Origin: Schoenoplectus triqueter
Lineage: Eukaryota > Streptophyta > Magnoliopsida > Poales > Cyperaceae
Reading direction: 5' to 3'
Length of the DNA stretch: 28,287 nucleotides
Assembly (NCBI GenBank): GCA_964058805.1
Contig: CAXKVV010000727.1
Coordinates: 1-28,287 of the forward strand
In this document: positions 1 through 10,173 of the stretch, in pieces
Position numbering within the stretch: position 1 is the stretch's first letter
How the letters are laid out: each line of letters begins with the position of its first letter
Program-made: the position numbers and the translations under genes
Notes under the pieces: generated by a model
Seen by the model: only the letters and a program-made list of their open reading frames with translations
What the model was told of the DNA's origin: nothing
The model's database searches: none

Positions 1-82
1 CGGTAATATTCTATACTTATATAATTTTTTATTTAATTTTAAAATTTAAGCAATAATTTATAATTTCTATTTGAAATAATAG

Positions 83-463
83 GGACAAAGGGGTAAAATG
101 AAATATGAGGTTGAATTAGCCATGACGGGAATTGGTAATTGTTGGTGTCAGAAACCGCAATTGACCGGCATCCCATGCGATCACTTGCTTGTTGTTTGTT
201 CATTCAGAATGCTTGATTACACTCAGTACGTTAGTCCATATTATATCATCCAGTACTATATTAACACATTGTCTGGTCATTAGTGTAGTTATGACAATAA
301 ACGAGATTGGTCAATTTATAATGGTCCGGTCATCATGTCAAATCCAGTAAAAATCAACAAAGGAAAGAGAAGGAAGATACGCATTCCAATGGTTATGGAT
401 GAAATGGAGGGTCGTATCAACAGGCTGCCAATTCAAGGTCGAGCTCATTCCAACATAGCATGA
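83..463 (+). pseudogene. C-terminal remnant of a MULE-type (Mutator-like) transposase with SWIM zinc finger
   Basis: The frame opens after a possible splice acceptor (AG at 81-82). From the ATG at 98 it carries a SWIM-type zinc finger: CWC, then LTGIPCDH, giving the CxC...CxH ligand pattern at residues 15, 17, 27 and 29. A YVSPYYIIQYY stretch follows; this type of segment comes after the SWIM finger in plant MuDR/MULE and FAR1-like transposases. An in-frame TAG at 281-283 breaks it. The same frame then resumes with DNKRDWSIYNGPVIMSNPV and a basic tail (KGKRRKIRIP), ending at TGA 461-463. The W..V..P and basic tail fit the C-terminal end of these transposases. The catalytic DDE domain would lie left of the window. 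One nonsense codon suggests recent or moderate decay. A domesticated transposase gene is possible but unlikely given the stop. Confidence 0.7.
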
Positions 464-2515
464 TTTAGATTATCAGTGTGTTTATATTTTTTTTGTTGTT
501 ATATTTACCAGAACAATTGGATTTTAATTGTTATTGTAATATTTTAATTTGTTTGACACTATTTTAGAATAATATATTAATCGTGCTTATATTTGGTTTT
601 ATAAAACTTTATTTTAATTTTTATTGTAATATTTTAGAACAATATTTTTTTTACGTTTCTGTTTAAAAAAAATATCCGGACCCGAGTTTGAAACTCGGGT
701 CCGTGTTTTATTTTTAAATTTCTGTGTAAAAAAAATCTGGAGCAGAGTTTCAAACTCTGGTCTAGCTAAGTATGCAAAAGTTAGGAGAGAGGTGGCTAGT
801 TTCATTTATTTATTTTTTTTATTTACTAAAATAAAAAAAAATCTGGTATTGGGGAATATAGAGACGCTGAGAGGGAGTCTCTCCGACTGTGAGAGTGAAT
901 TTGGTATTTGTCTTTGAGAGCGGCCGTGAAGTTTTTTTTTTTTTTAAATGAGTATTTAGATGGGTTTGGGTCTTTGCCTCTTTGGAGCTTGGGCTGCGTT
1001 TTCAATGTAACTAAAATCGTATCGATCGAATAAAATATATAATTCAATAATTATATGATTTGATCAGTTAAGAAGGGAGCTGAGCTTAGTTCAGTTCACA
1101 TGCCTAAGAAACTAGCTCGAGTCAGTTTTATATCAAACCGATTTTGAGCGAGTTATTTGCAAGTTAAATTCAAAGCCAATCCTAAAGGAGTAATGAGCCA
1201 TAAATATTTTGTATATATTCAAGTTTATACTAAAAGATATCCATTGACAAATAAATAGATAATTTGACAATTTTGACCGTGATTGAAAGCATATTTTAAT
1301 TTTGAAATTCAGTATCTGAAATGCCAATTTTACTAGCTATAAATATACCGTGCACAAAATGATAATATTTCATGCAATCTACATCTTCTATTAGTACTAT
1401 TTGGATTCAATGATGACATCACATAATATTTAGAATGAAATTTGAAATGCCTTTATTAATCATAGAAAGCTATACCTAATTTGAAATGCATTTATTAATC
1501 ACCAAGTCACCTTCTCCACCTGCCACATGATGTTGATTGGGAGATCTTACGACATGCCTTAGCTAATTGATCTCTCCTCCCAATTAATGCGCCTTTGTTC
1601 GTATATCTTTCTATGAAAAGAGTACCGATCTCTCTCACTGCTTCTTCACCCGTTTATCTTTGGTATGAAAAGAACATCATCCATTGTAAACTAAGATCAG
1701 AACGAATCAATAGTTGTAGTTGTTAGGACTTTGGAGTGGTACTTGCCGTGTCAAACGCGTCTTCTTTAGTCGTTGCAAAGCGATATTTCTTGTGTAGATC
1801 CTATTTCTATATACTAGACAAAAATACCGTCCTTTTTAGTTTTTATTTGCTCCTTTCAGTACCTACTAGCGTGGCAGCCACGCGCCTCTCATTATTTCAA
1901 TGCCACAAGGCCCACAACCCACAAGGGCTACCAGACAGAGCTGACCTCTTTGTCCTTTTGTAACACTTTCCCCGTGGTAGACACACTCCAGTGCTTAAAA
2001 TAATAGGCATTCAATGGTGGGATTTGCTGGATGCAGTGAATTAACTATTAAGTCACATTTCTCAACGACTAAGGATTTTAAATGAAGTATGTTTGACTAA
2101 TGACTAAAGAATGGGTCTAACAATCGACCTAAATAAGGGCATTGCTTGTTCATTTGGTAAAATAGATCGGCTTAAGTATCGAATCTCTTATATATTAGAG
2201 GTAGCACCTTGGATTGAGTCGTCCACACTCCCTTCCTTCCTTCCTCATCAGCATTCCAAGAAAAAAGTTCAAAAAAGGTTCTGTAAGTGTTCTAGACCTA
2301 TGTATGAAACTCCTTACTAATAGTATTTTCAACTTTTCAGACACATTTTTTATTAATTAGCCAGCCCAAATAATATAATCGATTCTATTTTTTTCTCTCT
2401 TTCTCTTGATAAATCAGGGCAAGCTCAGGCTGCTCAGCTCTAAAAAGTTCTTACCCGTATAATAATATGAAGATTAAAATTATTTATTCTTTTGATATAT
2501 AAATAACAGGATACG
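464..2515. other. Non-coding AT-rich stretch
   Basis: No supported gene. It contains two hairpin units (677-703 and about 740-763), a 39-bp-period duplication of the TTGAAATGC.TTTATTAATCA motif (1442-1501), homopolymer A/T tracts and several short open frames with low-complexity translations. The frames at 1736-1963 and 2111-2320 show no recognisable domain and no splice context. Confidence 0.6.
677..763. repeat. Tandem pair of hairpin-forming units
   Basis: The first unit (677-703) has two perfect 13-bp arms, CGGACCCGAGTTT and its complement, around one central base. About 60 bp downstream a diverged unit repeats the same layout: a run of A, then a TCTGG stem, then AGAGTTT-C-AAACTCT (centre near 751). 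The preceding TTCTGTxTAAAAAAAATC motif is also duplicated, so the whole unit of about 60 bp was copied. It could be the end of a decayed transposon. Confidence 0.5.
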
Positions 2516-2890
2516 ATGCAGCGAGCGGGAACAAATAGAATGCTATGTTTCTCCCAAGATACACTGTCTAGCAACAGATCATATGGTGCGGAGCAGGGAT
2601 GGTACAGTTATGGTCTGGCTACTTCAAGTAGCAGCAGACATCCTCCAAAGTCATACTGTAGAAGCCATGATAAAGAGCAGAGAGTGGCACAAAGAAGCCT
2701 AACTAAGGTAAGAAAAGAGTGGATGAAGGTTAAAGAGGAGATGGGTTATGCAAAGTTGTGTGGAGAACATTTGAGTGAGGTATTAGTTGAGACGGATAAG
2801 AAAATCGCGGCAATGTTGGCCGAGCTTGATCAGACTGACAAATATATGCAAGATTTCATTGCTCAAAATGAGGAACAGGGGTATTCCTGA
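2516..2890 (+). CDS. Unidentified 124-residue reading frame, possible gene fragment
   Basis: I do not recognise this protein. The frame is less AT-biased than its surroundings. It has a serine-rich N-terminal half (SYGLATSSSSRHPPKS) and a charged C-terminal half (residues about 50-124, KVRKEWMKVKEEMGYAKLCGEHLSEVL..) that could form a helix or coiled coil. A splice-acceptor-like AACAG lies just before the ATG (about 2506-2510). An AAG|GTAAGA donor-like site occurs inside the frame near 2706-2714, so the true exon may be shorter. No promoter or poly(A) signal stands out. It could be a small orphan gene, a captured gene fragment in a transposon, or a chance frame. Confidence 0.3.
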   Translation: MQRAGTNRMLCFSQDTLSSNRSYGAEQGWYSYGLATSSSSRHPPKSYCRSHDKEQRVAQRSLTKVRKEWMKVKEEMGYAKLCGEHLSEVLVETDKKIAAMLAELDQTDKYMQDFIAQNEEQGYS

Positions 2891-3359
2891 GAGAGATATA
2901 GGAGAGTGCGGTGCTGGTTCTACTGGTAAATTAATTGATTCCTTGGGGTGTATGAAGGAGGGACAAATTTTATAGGATTATCTAGCTAGATTAGGATATA
3001 TAGAGATGTATGGATTTTAGGCACATTTTTCATTTTGATTTTCTTTTCCCTATACTTTTTGTTGTATTTATGATATATGTAATAGTTTACTCAGTTCAGT
3101 TATTTATTATGTTAATACTTAATACTCCAGATATCTAGATGTTTATACAGTAGGTCATTTTTGCAAAATAATCCTCATTTTATTTATTGTTGACAAAAGT
3201 GGGGAAGACACCCACCTGTTTCATTGAAAAAGCAAGAGTTATTACAAGAAGACATGGAGGTACCAAAGCACTGGTACGAAGAGGTCACAAAAGAGTCATA
3301 TTGGCCACACAACATATATTATCTATTATTAGCGAAAATCTTTTTATCCCAAAGTAATC

Positions 3360-3985
3360 CCCCCGCATTTTTCCGTATAGACGACTCCTGTACGACCCAT
3401 ATAATATTATCATTTTTTATTTAAATACTCAGTTCACTTATCTAAATATTTAATCACTTATCAAAATATATAGTTAATTTATCTAAATATGTGAGACATA
3501 TATATAAATACTCAAATCATTTTTATTTTCTAATTTTTTTCTTCTCTTTCATCTGTCACATATATTTTCCCGTACAACTCATGTGATGTTTGTTTTTTTT
3601 CCGATCTAAATACCTGACTCATCTATCTAAATACCTAGTTCACTTATCTAACTACCTGGTTCATCTATTTAAATATCTAATTTACTTGTGATGTTTGTTA
3701 TTTTCTTCTCTCTCATCTATCACACGCGTTTTTCCGTACAACCCATGTGATATTTGTCAGTTTCTCCTATATGACTTTGTTTTCTGAAAAAAATTTCTCT
3801 CCCTTGATATTTTTTTACTAAATAATTGAGTCGCATATCTAAATACCTAAGTCACATATTTAAATATCTAAGTTATATATCTAAATATCTGAGTCTCATA
3901 TCTAAATATCTGAGTCAGATATCTAAATATTTGACTCACTTATGTAAATATTTGTCTCACTTATATAAATATATGTCCTATTTAT
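3360..3985. repeat. Nested tandem repeats: ~21-bp minisatellite and longer duplicated unit
   Basis: Many variants of a unit of about 21 bp (ATCTAAATATCTGAGTCNNAT) are arranged head to tail, clearest at 3833-3985 and more scattered at 3420-3510 and 3600-3690. A longer motif (TTTTTCCGTACAACCCATGTGATGTTTGT, preceded by CTTCTCTCTCATCTATCACA) occurs near 3368-3410, 3540-3592 and 3705-3758. The last two are about 166 bp apart, so short repeats are embedded in longer ones. Confidence 0.65.
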
Positions 3986-4020
3986 CTGACTCAGTTATGT
4001 AGATGAACGTATATTTTTGC

Positions 4021-4232
4021 CAAAAATAAAAAATTAATTATAAATGATGTGTTTTTTTGGCAAAAATGAAAAGTTAGCGGAATTTTCTTAGGAGATTTAT
4101 TTCAGAGAACTGTTAGTCTATCCTCACAAAAATAAAAAGTTAGTTACAAATGATATATTTTTTTGGCAAAAATGAAAAGTTAGCGGAATTTTCTTAGGAG
4201 ATTTATTTCGGAGAACTGTTAGTCTATCCTTA
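4021..4232. repeat. Two-copy 106-bp tandem duplication
   Basis: Copies at 4021-4126 and 4127-4232 are nearly identical. Each contains TTTTTTTGGCAAAAATGAAA followed by GTTAGCGGAATTTTCTTAGG and ends in GTTAGTCTATCCT. The exact 106-bp offset and high identity point to a recent duplication. Confidence 0.8.
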
Positions 4233-4390
4233 TTATTATTTCCCTTTAAAGATCAATGAATCTTGTGTTCCTAACGCGCGTCACCACGTTGCATAGCAGC
4301 TGAGTCCTTTGATTTTCTTGAGATAGGTGAAAAAGAGTGGGCCCGCTAAAATCCATCAATCCGCATGTGTAATACACGGTGCAGCGCGAT

Positions 4391-5103
4391 TAGGGTTGCA
4401 AACAGATCAGATACAGACGGATAATGTTCTTATTGTATCCATATCTGTTATAATTTTTCGGATACGGATAGTCTCGGATACGGATACGGATCGGATATTC
4501 AACGGATATCGGATACGGATCGGATATTCAACGGATATCGGATACGGATCGGATATTCAACGGATATCGGATACGAATCGGATATCGGATAGATACATAT
4601 ACAAATATAGATATATTTCGGATATTAAGTAAAATATTATATATATCATTAAAAAAATAATTGTATATTATTTTTTGATAGAATTATTAATTATAAAAAT
4701 TAAATATGAATTATCATTATATTAGTAGTTCAAATGTATCAATGAATTATTAAAAAATATGATACATTAACACAAATTATATATAAAATTAGTTATATTT
4801 ATAATATATGCAAAAAAATATATAATTAAAAATACATAATGAGATTTTTCGGATATGTATTCGGATAAAATTACATAATATCGGATCGGATATCTTCGGA
4901 TAATGTCGGATATTGACGGATAATAGCTAAACGGACGGTTACATATAGGTAATAACCAAACCGTATCCATATCCGTTAAAGTTTTTCGGATACGGATAAG
5001 ATACCAATTTTTTCAGATAAGGATATAAATTGAATAATTTTTATTATTTTTTGTATTGGATAACGGATAATATCGAATATTTTACTATCCATTTGCAACC
5101 CTA
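4391..5103. mobile_element. Non-autonomous hAT-like transposon with internal 29-bp repeats
   Basis: The element begins TAGGGTTGCAAA and ends with its inverted copy TTTGCAACCCTA, an end type seen in plant hAT transposons. The flanking 8-mers AGCGCGAT (4383-4390) and AACGCGTT (5104-5111) match at 6 of 8 positions, consistent with an aged 8-bp target-site duplication. Length is 713 bp. The ends are rich in GGATACGGATCGGATA motifs, in inverted orientation at the far end. Near the left end a 29-bp unit is repeated about three times (from 4501, 4530 and 4559). There is no transposase frame; it would depend on an autonomous hAT elsewhere. Confidence 0.8.
4501..4585. repeat. 29-bp tandem repeat inside the hAT-like element
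   Basis: The unit starts AACGGATATCGGATACGGAT and continues CGGATATTC. Copies start at 4501, 4530 and 4559, the third incomplete. The preceding 40 bp carry diverged versions. Subterminal repeats of this kind are common transposase-binding regions in hAT elements. Confidence 0.75.
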
Positions 5104-5387
5104 AACGCGTTAGAAGATCAGCGCTTAGGATCAATAGTACCCCGAAGGTACGACGGATAACTCTTCAAACGAACTTGTTAAATATCATTATCTTGGTGGG
5201 AAATTAATTAAGTAATAACTAATTTAAAATGGCTCCAGAAAAGGAATGTATTCTGAGACAAATGACAAATTAAATAATCTAAATATAGCTGGCATACACC
5301 AAAGACGAAAGTCAAAAGTTGCGGAATCCAATGGGTGATGCATGGAGGTGTGTGACGATCACGAAACTGCTCTGTTACGTTAATACA

Positions 5388-5681
5388 ACGAATAAAATTC
5401 ATTAATCGTTTTGTTAAACAAAACGAAATAGTTATTATGAAATGAAATGAAACACAAAATTTTATATATTTTACACTGAAATGAAATAAAATGAAACACG
5501 AAATTTCATGTATTTTATATTAAAATATTCTAAATGAAATGAAAATGTCATTTCATTAACTGTTTCGTTCTTGGCACGAAATAAAAAATAATTTTGTTAA
5601 CTATTCCATTTAATAAACAAAAGAAAAAATCATTTTGTTAACTGTTTTATTTACCACTTCGAAATGTATTTCGTTGACACC
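5388..5681. mobile_element. Decayed relative of the 8719-9072 hAT-like MITE, opposite orientation
   Basis: The segment matches the reverse complement of the element at 8719-9072. Shared motifs are GTTAACTGTTTTATTTACCAC, then TTCGTTGACACC at its right end, and internal GAAACACGAAATTTC followed by GTATTTTA. An internal stretch (ATGAAATGAAATGAAACAC... then ATTTTACACTGAAATGAAAT...) appears duplicated. The canonical CCCTA tip and a target-site duplication are not visible, so it is an older or truncated copy. Confidence 0.6.
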
Positions 5682-6090
5682 GGATGCAATTTGGCGAGGT
5701 ACAAATTTTTCTTCAAGTTTATTAAAAAATAAAAGTTAGTTGTGTGGTAGACGTACGGACTTTAAATCTGCCCATTTTTCATATATTCGTATAAGTCTAA
5801 TCCAAGTTAACCTGATCTGGAACAATGAATTTGGGCAATTTTATTGCTTCAACTACATCACTATAAATTGACTTGAGAAATCAATTACCTAATAGTTTTA
5901 CTGTTGCAATACCAAACGCACACATATCTAACTATTAACAAGTAGCTTACGCAATGGCGTTTGTTGCTCAAGCTCCTCTTTGAGAGTGTTTGGCATCCAA
6001 TGGAATAGCAAAAAATTAGAATAAAATAGTTATTTTGACGAATTAATTTGTCAAATGAATTTTAGACTAAGTAGAAGAATGCGAAATAGT

Positions 6091-6133
6091 GCTAATCCGG
6101 TATACCAACTTATAGGTGGAATACCGGATTAGC
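6091..6133. repeat. Perfect 13-bp inverted repeat
   Basis: Arms GCTAATCCGGTAT (6091-6103) and ATACCGGATTAGC (6121-6133) are exact complements with a 17-base loop. It lies between the left terminal repeat and the satellite of the surrounding TIR element. Confidence 0.75.
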
Positions 6134-6159
6134 TCTCGTCGGAATAGCGATTATTGTTT

Positions 6160-7990
6160 GATTATATTATATTATATTATTATATTATGATAATGATTAA
6201 GATTTAGTATTATTATATTATATTAATGATTATAATTTATTATTATATTAATATTATGATTGTTATTTATTATTATTATTATTATCATTATATTATTATT
6301 ATTAAATTATTATTATCATTATTGTTATTATATTATCGTTATCATTAATATTATGATATTATTTATTATTATTATAAATATAATTTTAATATTATATTAT
6401 TATATTATGAATATAAATATAATTATTTTCTTATTATATTATTATGATCAACATTATTTATTCTTATATTATTATATTATGATGATTATGATTATCATTA
6501 TTATTACTTATTATTATTTTATTATGTTGTATTATATTATTATATGTTGATTATAGTGATGATTAATTTATTTTTATATTATTATAATTATATTTATTTA
6601 TAATTATTTTTATGATTATGATTACATTTTTATTATTATATTATTATGATTATGGTTATGGTTATATTATTATGATTATGATAATAAGTATTATTATCAT
6701 GATTATGATTATGATTATATTATTAAAATTATGATTACTTATTATTATCATATTATTATAATTATGATTGTAATTATAATTTTTGTTTATTATATTACTA
6801 TATTATGATTATGTTTATATTTTTATTTTATTACTACTATAATATTATTATTTATTATGATTATTTTTTATTACTTTATTATTATTTTATTATGTTGTAT
6901 TATATTGTTATATGTTGATTATAGTTATGGTTAATTTATTATTATATTATTATAATTATAATTATTTTTATGATTATGATTATATTTTTATTATTATATT
7001 ATTATTATTATGATTATGGTTATATTATTATGATTATGACTATAATTATTATTATCATGATTATGATTATGATTATATTATTAAAATTATGATTACTTAT
7101 TATTATCATATTTTTATAATTATGATTGTAATTATAATTTTTGTTTATTATATTACTATATTATGATTATGTTTATATTTTTATTTTATTACTACTATAA
7201 TATTATTATTTATTATGATTATTTTTTATTACTTTATTATTATTTTATTATGTTGTATTATATTGTTATATGTTGATTATAGTTATGGTTAATTTATTAT
7301 TATATTATTATAATTATAATTATTTTTATGATTATGATTATATTTTTATTATTATATTATTATTATTATGATTATGGTTATATTATTATGATTATGACTA
7401 TAATTATTATTATCATGATTATGATTATGATTATATTATTAAAATTATGATTACTTATTATTATTATATTATTATAATTATGATTGTAATTATAATTTTT
7501 TATTATTATATTACTATATTATGATTATGTTTATATTATTCTTATATTACTATTATAATATTATTATTTATTATGATTATTTTTTATTACTTTATTATTA
7601 TTTTATTATGTTAATTATATTTATGATTAATTTATTATTATATTATTATTATTATTATTATTTATAATTATTTTTAAGATTATGATTATATTTTTATTGT
7701 TATATTATTATGATTATGGTTATATTATTATGATTATGACTATAATTATTATTATCATGATTATGATTATTATATTATTAAAATTATGATTACTTATTAT
7801 TATTATATTATTATAATTATGATTGTAATTATAATTTTTTATTATTATATTACTATTTTATGATTATGTTTATATTTTTATTATATTACTATTATAATAT
7901 TATTATTTTTTATTATTATATTTTATTACTTTATTATTATTATCTTACTATTATGATTATTATTTTACTATTATTATTATTATCATCATC
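6160..7990. repeat. ATT/TATTATGATTA array with 358-bp higher-order repeat
   Basis: About 1.8 kb is almost only A and T plus isolated G and C in TTATGATTATGATTA-type words. Landmark ATGTTGT occurs at 6524, 6892 and 7250, with a variant ATGTTAA at 7608. The spacings are 368, 358 and 358. The units starting at 6892 and 7250 are nearly identical. The first and fourth are diverged and partly reworked into plain (ATT)n. The frames that cross it are low-complexity Ile/Tyr strings, not genes. Confidence 0.85.
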
Positions 7991-8154
7991 ATTATTAGTA
8001 TCATAATTATTCATATTTTAACTATTCTGAGTAACAACTACCAAATGATATTATCGCTCTTCCGAATAGTCAAGAATACCACTCTTTTACCACTCTTCCA
8101 AAAAAAATATTATTCTATCACTCTTCCAAAGCTATTCCTTAATTTGCCAAACGG

Positions 8155-8718
8155 ATTTTGGTTCTTATATTCTGTCTTCATATTTGTTCGACTAAAGATA
8201 TAAAAACGAAGATATAGCCAATCAAATTTTAAGAATGATGCCAAAGCCAGGTAAGGTAGCAATAACTTATGTATCCTGTTTGGAAGCGAAATAAATTGAG
8301 AATAAGTAGAGAGCTAAAAATTATCCCTTCTCTTCCTCCCAAACATAGCATGCACCAATATTTGACAATTTACTCCATTTATCCTAAAAGCCCAATAAAA
8401 TACGGCTGAAATTCTGAAAAGAATGAACGGCTCATCATGTCCCCATTACAAAGTAACAAACGGTTAATGGGTTATAAACTTAGTTTGTGCTTTTGAGACC
8501 CAAGAGAATTCCGGGCTATGATCAGCCCATTAAATGCGAGCTTGCTCATAAAATTCAATAACGTAAAATATAGGTGACGGCCTGGACTGAGAAAAATCAA
8601 ATTATATTCAGCCCATGAAACAAAGGGTGTGGAGTGCGCGCGGACAAACCCAACTTCAGAAAAGGAAGTTCAAATTTTCTGCTTAATTTAATATTGCATC
8701 GGCCTATTGGCGTGTTAT
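8155..8718. other. Non-coding interval
   Basis: No open frame of interest, no RNA gene and no clear repeat. It separates the satellite-filled element from the next hAT-like MITE. Confidence 0.5.
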
Positions 8719-9072
8719 TAGGGTTGTCAACGAATTCAGTTTCAACCGTGTTTCGTTTCATTTTGTGGTAATGAAACGGTTAACGAAATAATTTTCTGTT
8801 TCATTTATTAAATAAAACGATTAACAAATTTATTTTCTATTTCATGCAAATAAACGGTTAATGAAACGGTATTTTTCATTTTGTTAAGAGTATTTCAGTG
8901 TAAAATACAAGAAATTTCGTGTTTCATTCCATTTCATGATAAACGAAACAGTTGATGAAATGATTTTATGTTTCATTTATTAAACGAAATGGTTGACGAA
9001 ACGATTTTCTGTTTCGTTTATTAAACAAAACGGTTGACGAAACGACACTGTTTCAGCCGTTTGACACCCCTA
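8719..9072. mobile_element. 354-bp non-autonomous hAT-like MITE with perfect 8-bp target-site duplication
   Basis: Ends are TAGGGTTGTCAACG and, inverted, TAGGGGTGTCAAACGG. The 8-mer CGTGTTAT lies immediately outside both ends (8711-8718 and 9073-9080), a perfect duplication of the length made by hAT transposases. The inside is built from many GAAACGGTTAACGAAA-like words in both orientations. There is no coding capacity. Confidence 0.9.
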
Positions 9073-9080
9073 CGTGTTAT

Positions 9081-10173
9081 ATATGTAGGATTAGAGAGAG
9101 CAACGGGTCATGTCATAGTTAGATTAAAATTCGGTACATCCGACAGACTCCGGGTATTTCAGCTCACATTGAGTCCTTTTAAGGCAAGATGAGTATCAAT
9201 TTTAAATATATCTAAAAATTCATTAAAACTTTTCAATCAAATCTCGAACTTCAATCTTTTGATACATTTTCTTTGATCGCAATATTTACAAATAGACAAG
9301 TTTTGCTATGGATCAAATTTTTAAAAAAATTGTTTTGAAAGTGAGAGATTTAAAAATTTGTATTGAAAGTGTAAAGATCAATTTGATATCAACTGTTATG
9401 ATATACTTAAATTTGATAACTCCAAAAAAAATTATCTATACAAGAATCACTCTTAAAATTTTAAAAGTTGTAGTTTATGTTGCACGAACTAGGTAGATTC
9501 AAAATCTTTCTCATCTATTGATTTTACATTGAGATTTGTGTTTTTTATTTTTTTTCAAAAATTTTCTCCCATCTCTTTATAAATCTCAATACAAAATTAA
9601 TGGGTGAGAAGTACTTTAAATTAATTTTTGAGTTCTCTTTAAACCTACCCTTTCCCTATGTTGCATAAGCCACGTATATAAAAGAAATTGTAGTATTTGA
9701 ACTTTAATAAGAAGAAAAAAGCACGTGCAGGAAATTTACTTATATAGATTGTAGACATTGAGTCTATTTTTTCTACTTCATACAAAATAAAGTACTTGGA
9801 AATTCTTAATATTTAAACATTTTACAATTATGAATTTGAAAAGTCGAGGTGTAATAATTAATAAACACCCCAAAAATGGAAACACTGAACATCTATTAAG
9901 ATTTGCATCTGATGCGTGTTAAGTGTTATTCCAAATTCAAGATCAGAAGCGATACCGTCTACACAAACTATTTTCTTACTTTCTAGCGGGTAACTTACTA
10001 CATGTTTAAATAAAGCCTATTTTTTTCTACAGAAAAGTTTACATAGTATAATAGAAGCAAAACAAAAAACAGAGCAAACCTGCAGCACAAGACAGGAAAA
10101 GGAAAATAAAAATAAAAAGGAAACTTGTTAAAGAAATAAAACAGAGGCCCTCCAAACTTGAAGCAAGCTTTAT
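9081..10173. other. AT-rich non-coding flank downstream of the PMEI gene
   Basis: No supported gene. The 62-codon frame at 9308-9496 is low-complexity Ile/Lys/Leu and has no domain. The 100-170 bases next to the PMEI stop probably include its 3' UTR on the minus strand. No clean AATAAA is placed at a typical distance; an overlapping TTTATT (10169-10174, plus strand) touches the stop codon. Confidence 0.45.

Larger units (their letters stand above)
5984..8154. mobile_element. Terminal-inverted-repeat element filled by an ATT-rich satellite
   Basis: The left end (GTTTGGCATCCAATGGAATAGC, 5988-6009) and the reverse complement of the right end (GTTTGGCAAATTAAGGAATAGC) agree at 17 of 26 positions over a slightly longer alignment, with solid GTTTGGCA and GGAATAGC blocks. 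Deeper inside, GGAATAGCGATTATTGTTTG (6140-6160 area) pairs with GGAAGAGCGATAATATCATT on the reverse strand at about 8045-8065. So the inverted symmetry continues up to both edges of the satellite. No clear target-site duplication and no transposase. The TGTTTGG tip resembles Tourist/PIF-type MITEs, but I would not fix the superfamily. Confidence 0.55.

Noticed and set aside
5096..5104. CCCTAAA telomere-like word
   Set aside because: Single copy, explained by the terminal repeat of the hAT-like element.
6260..6550. 96-codon Ile/Tyr-rich frame
   Set aside because: Translation of the ATT array; pure low complexity.
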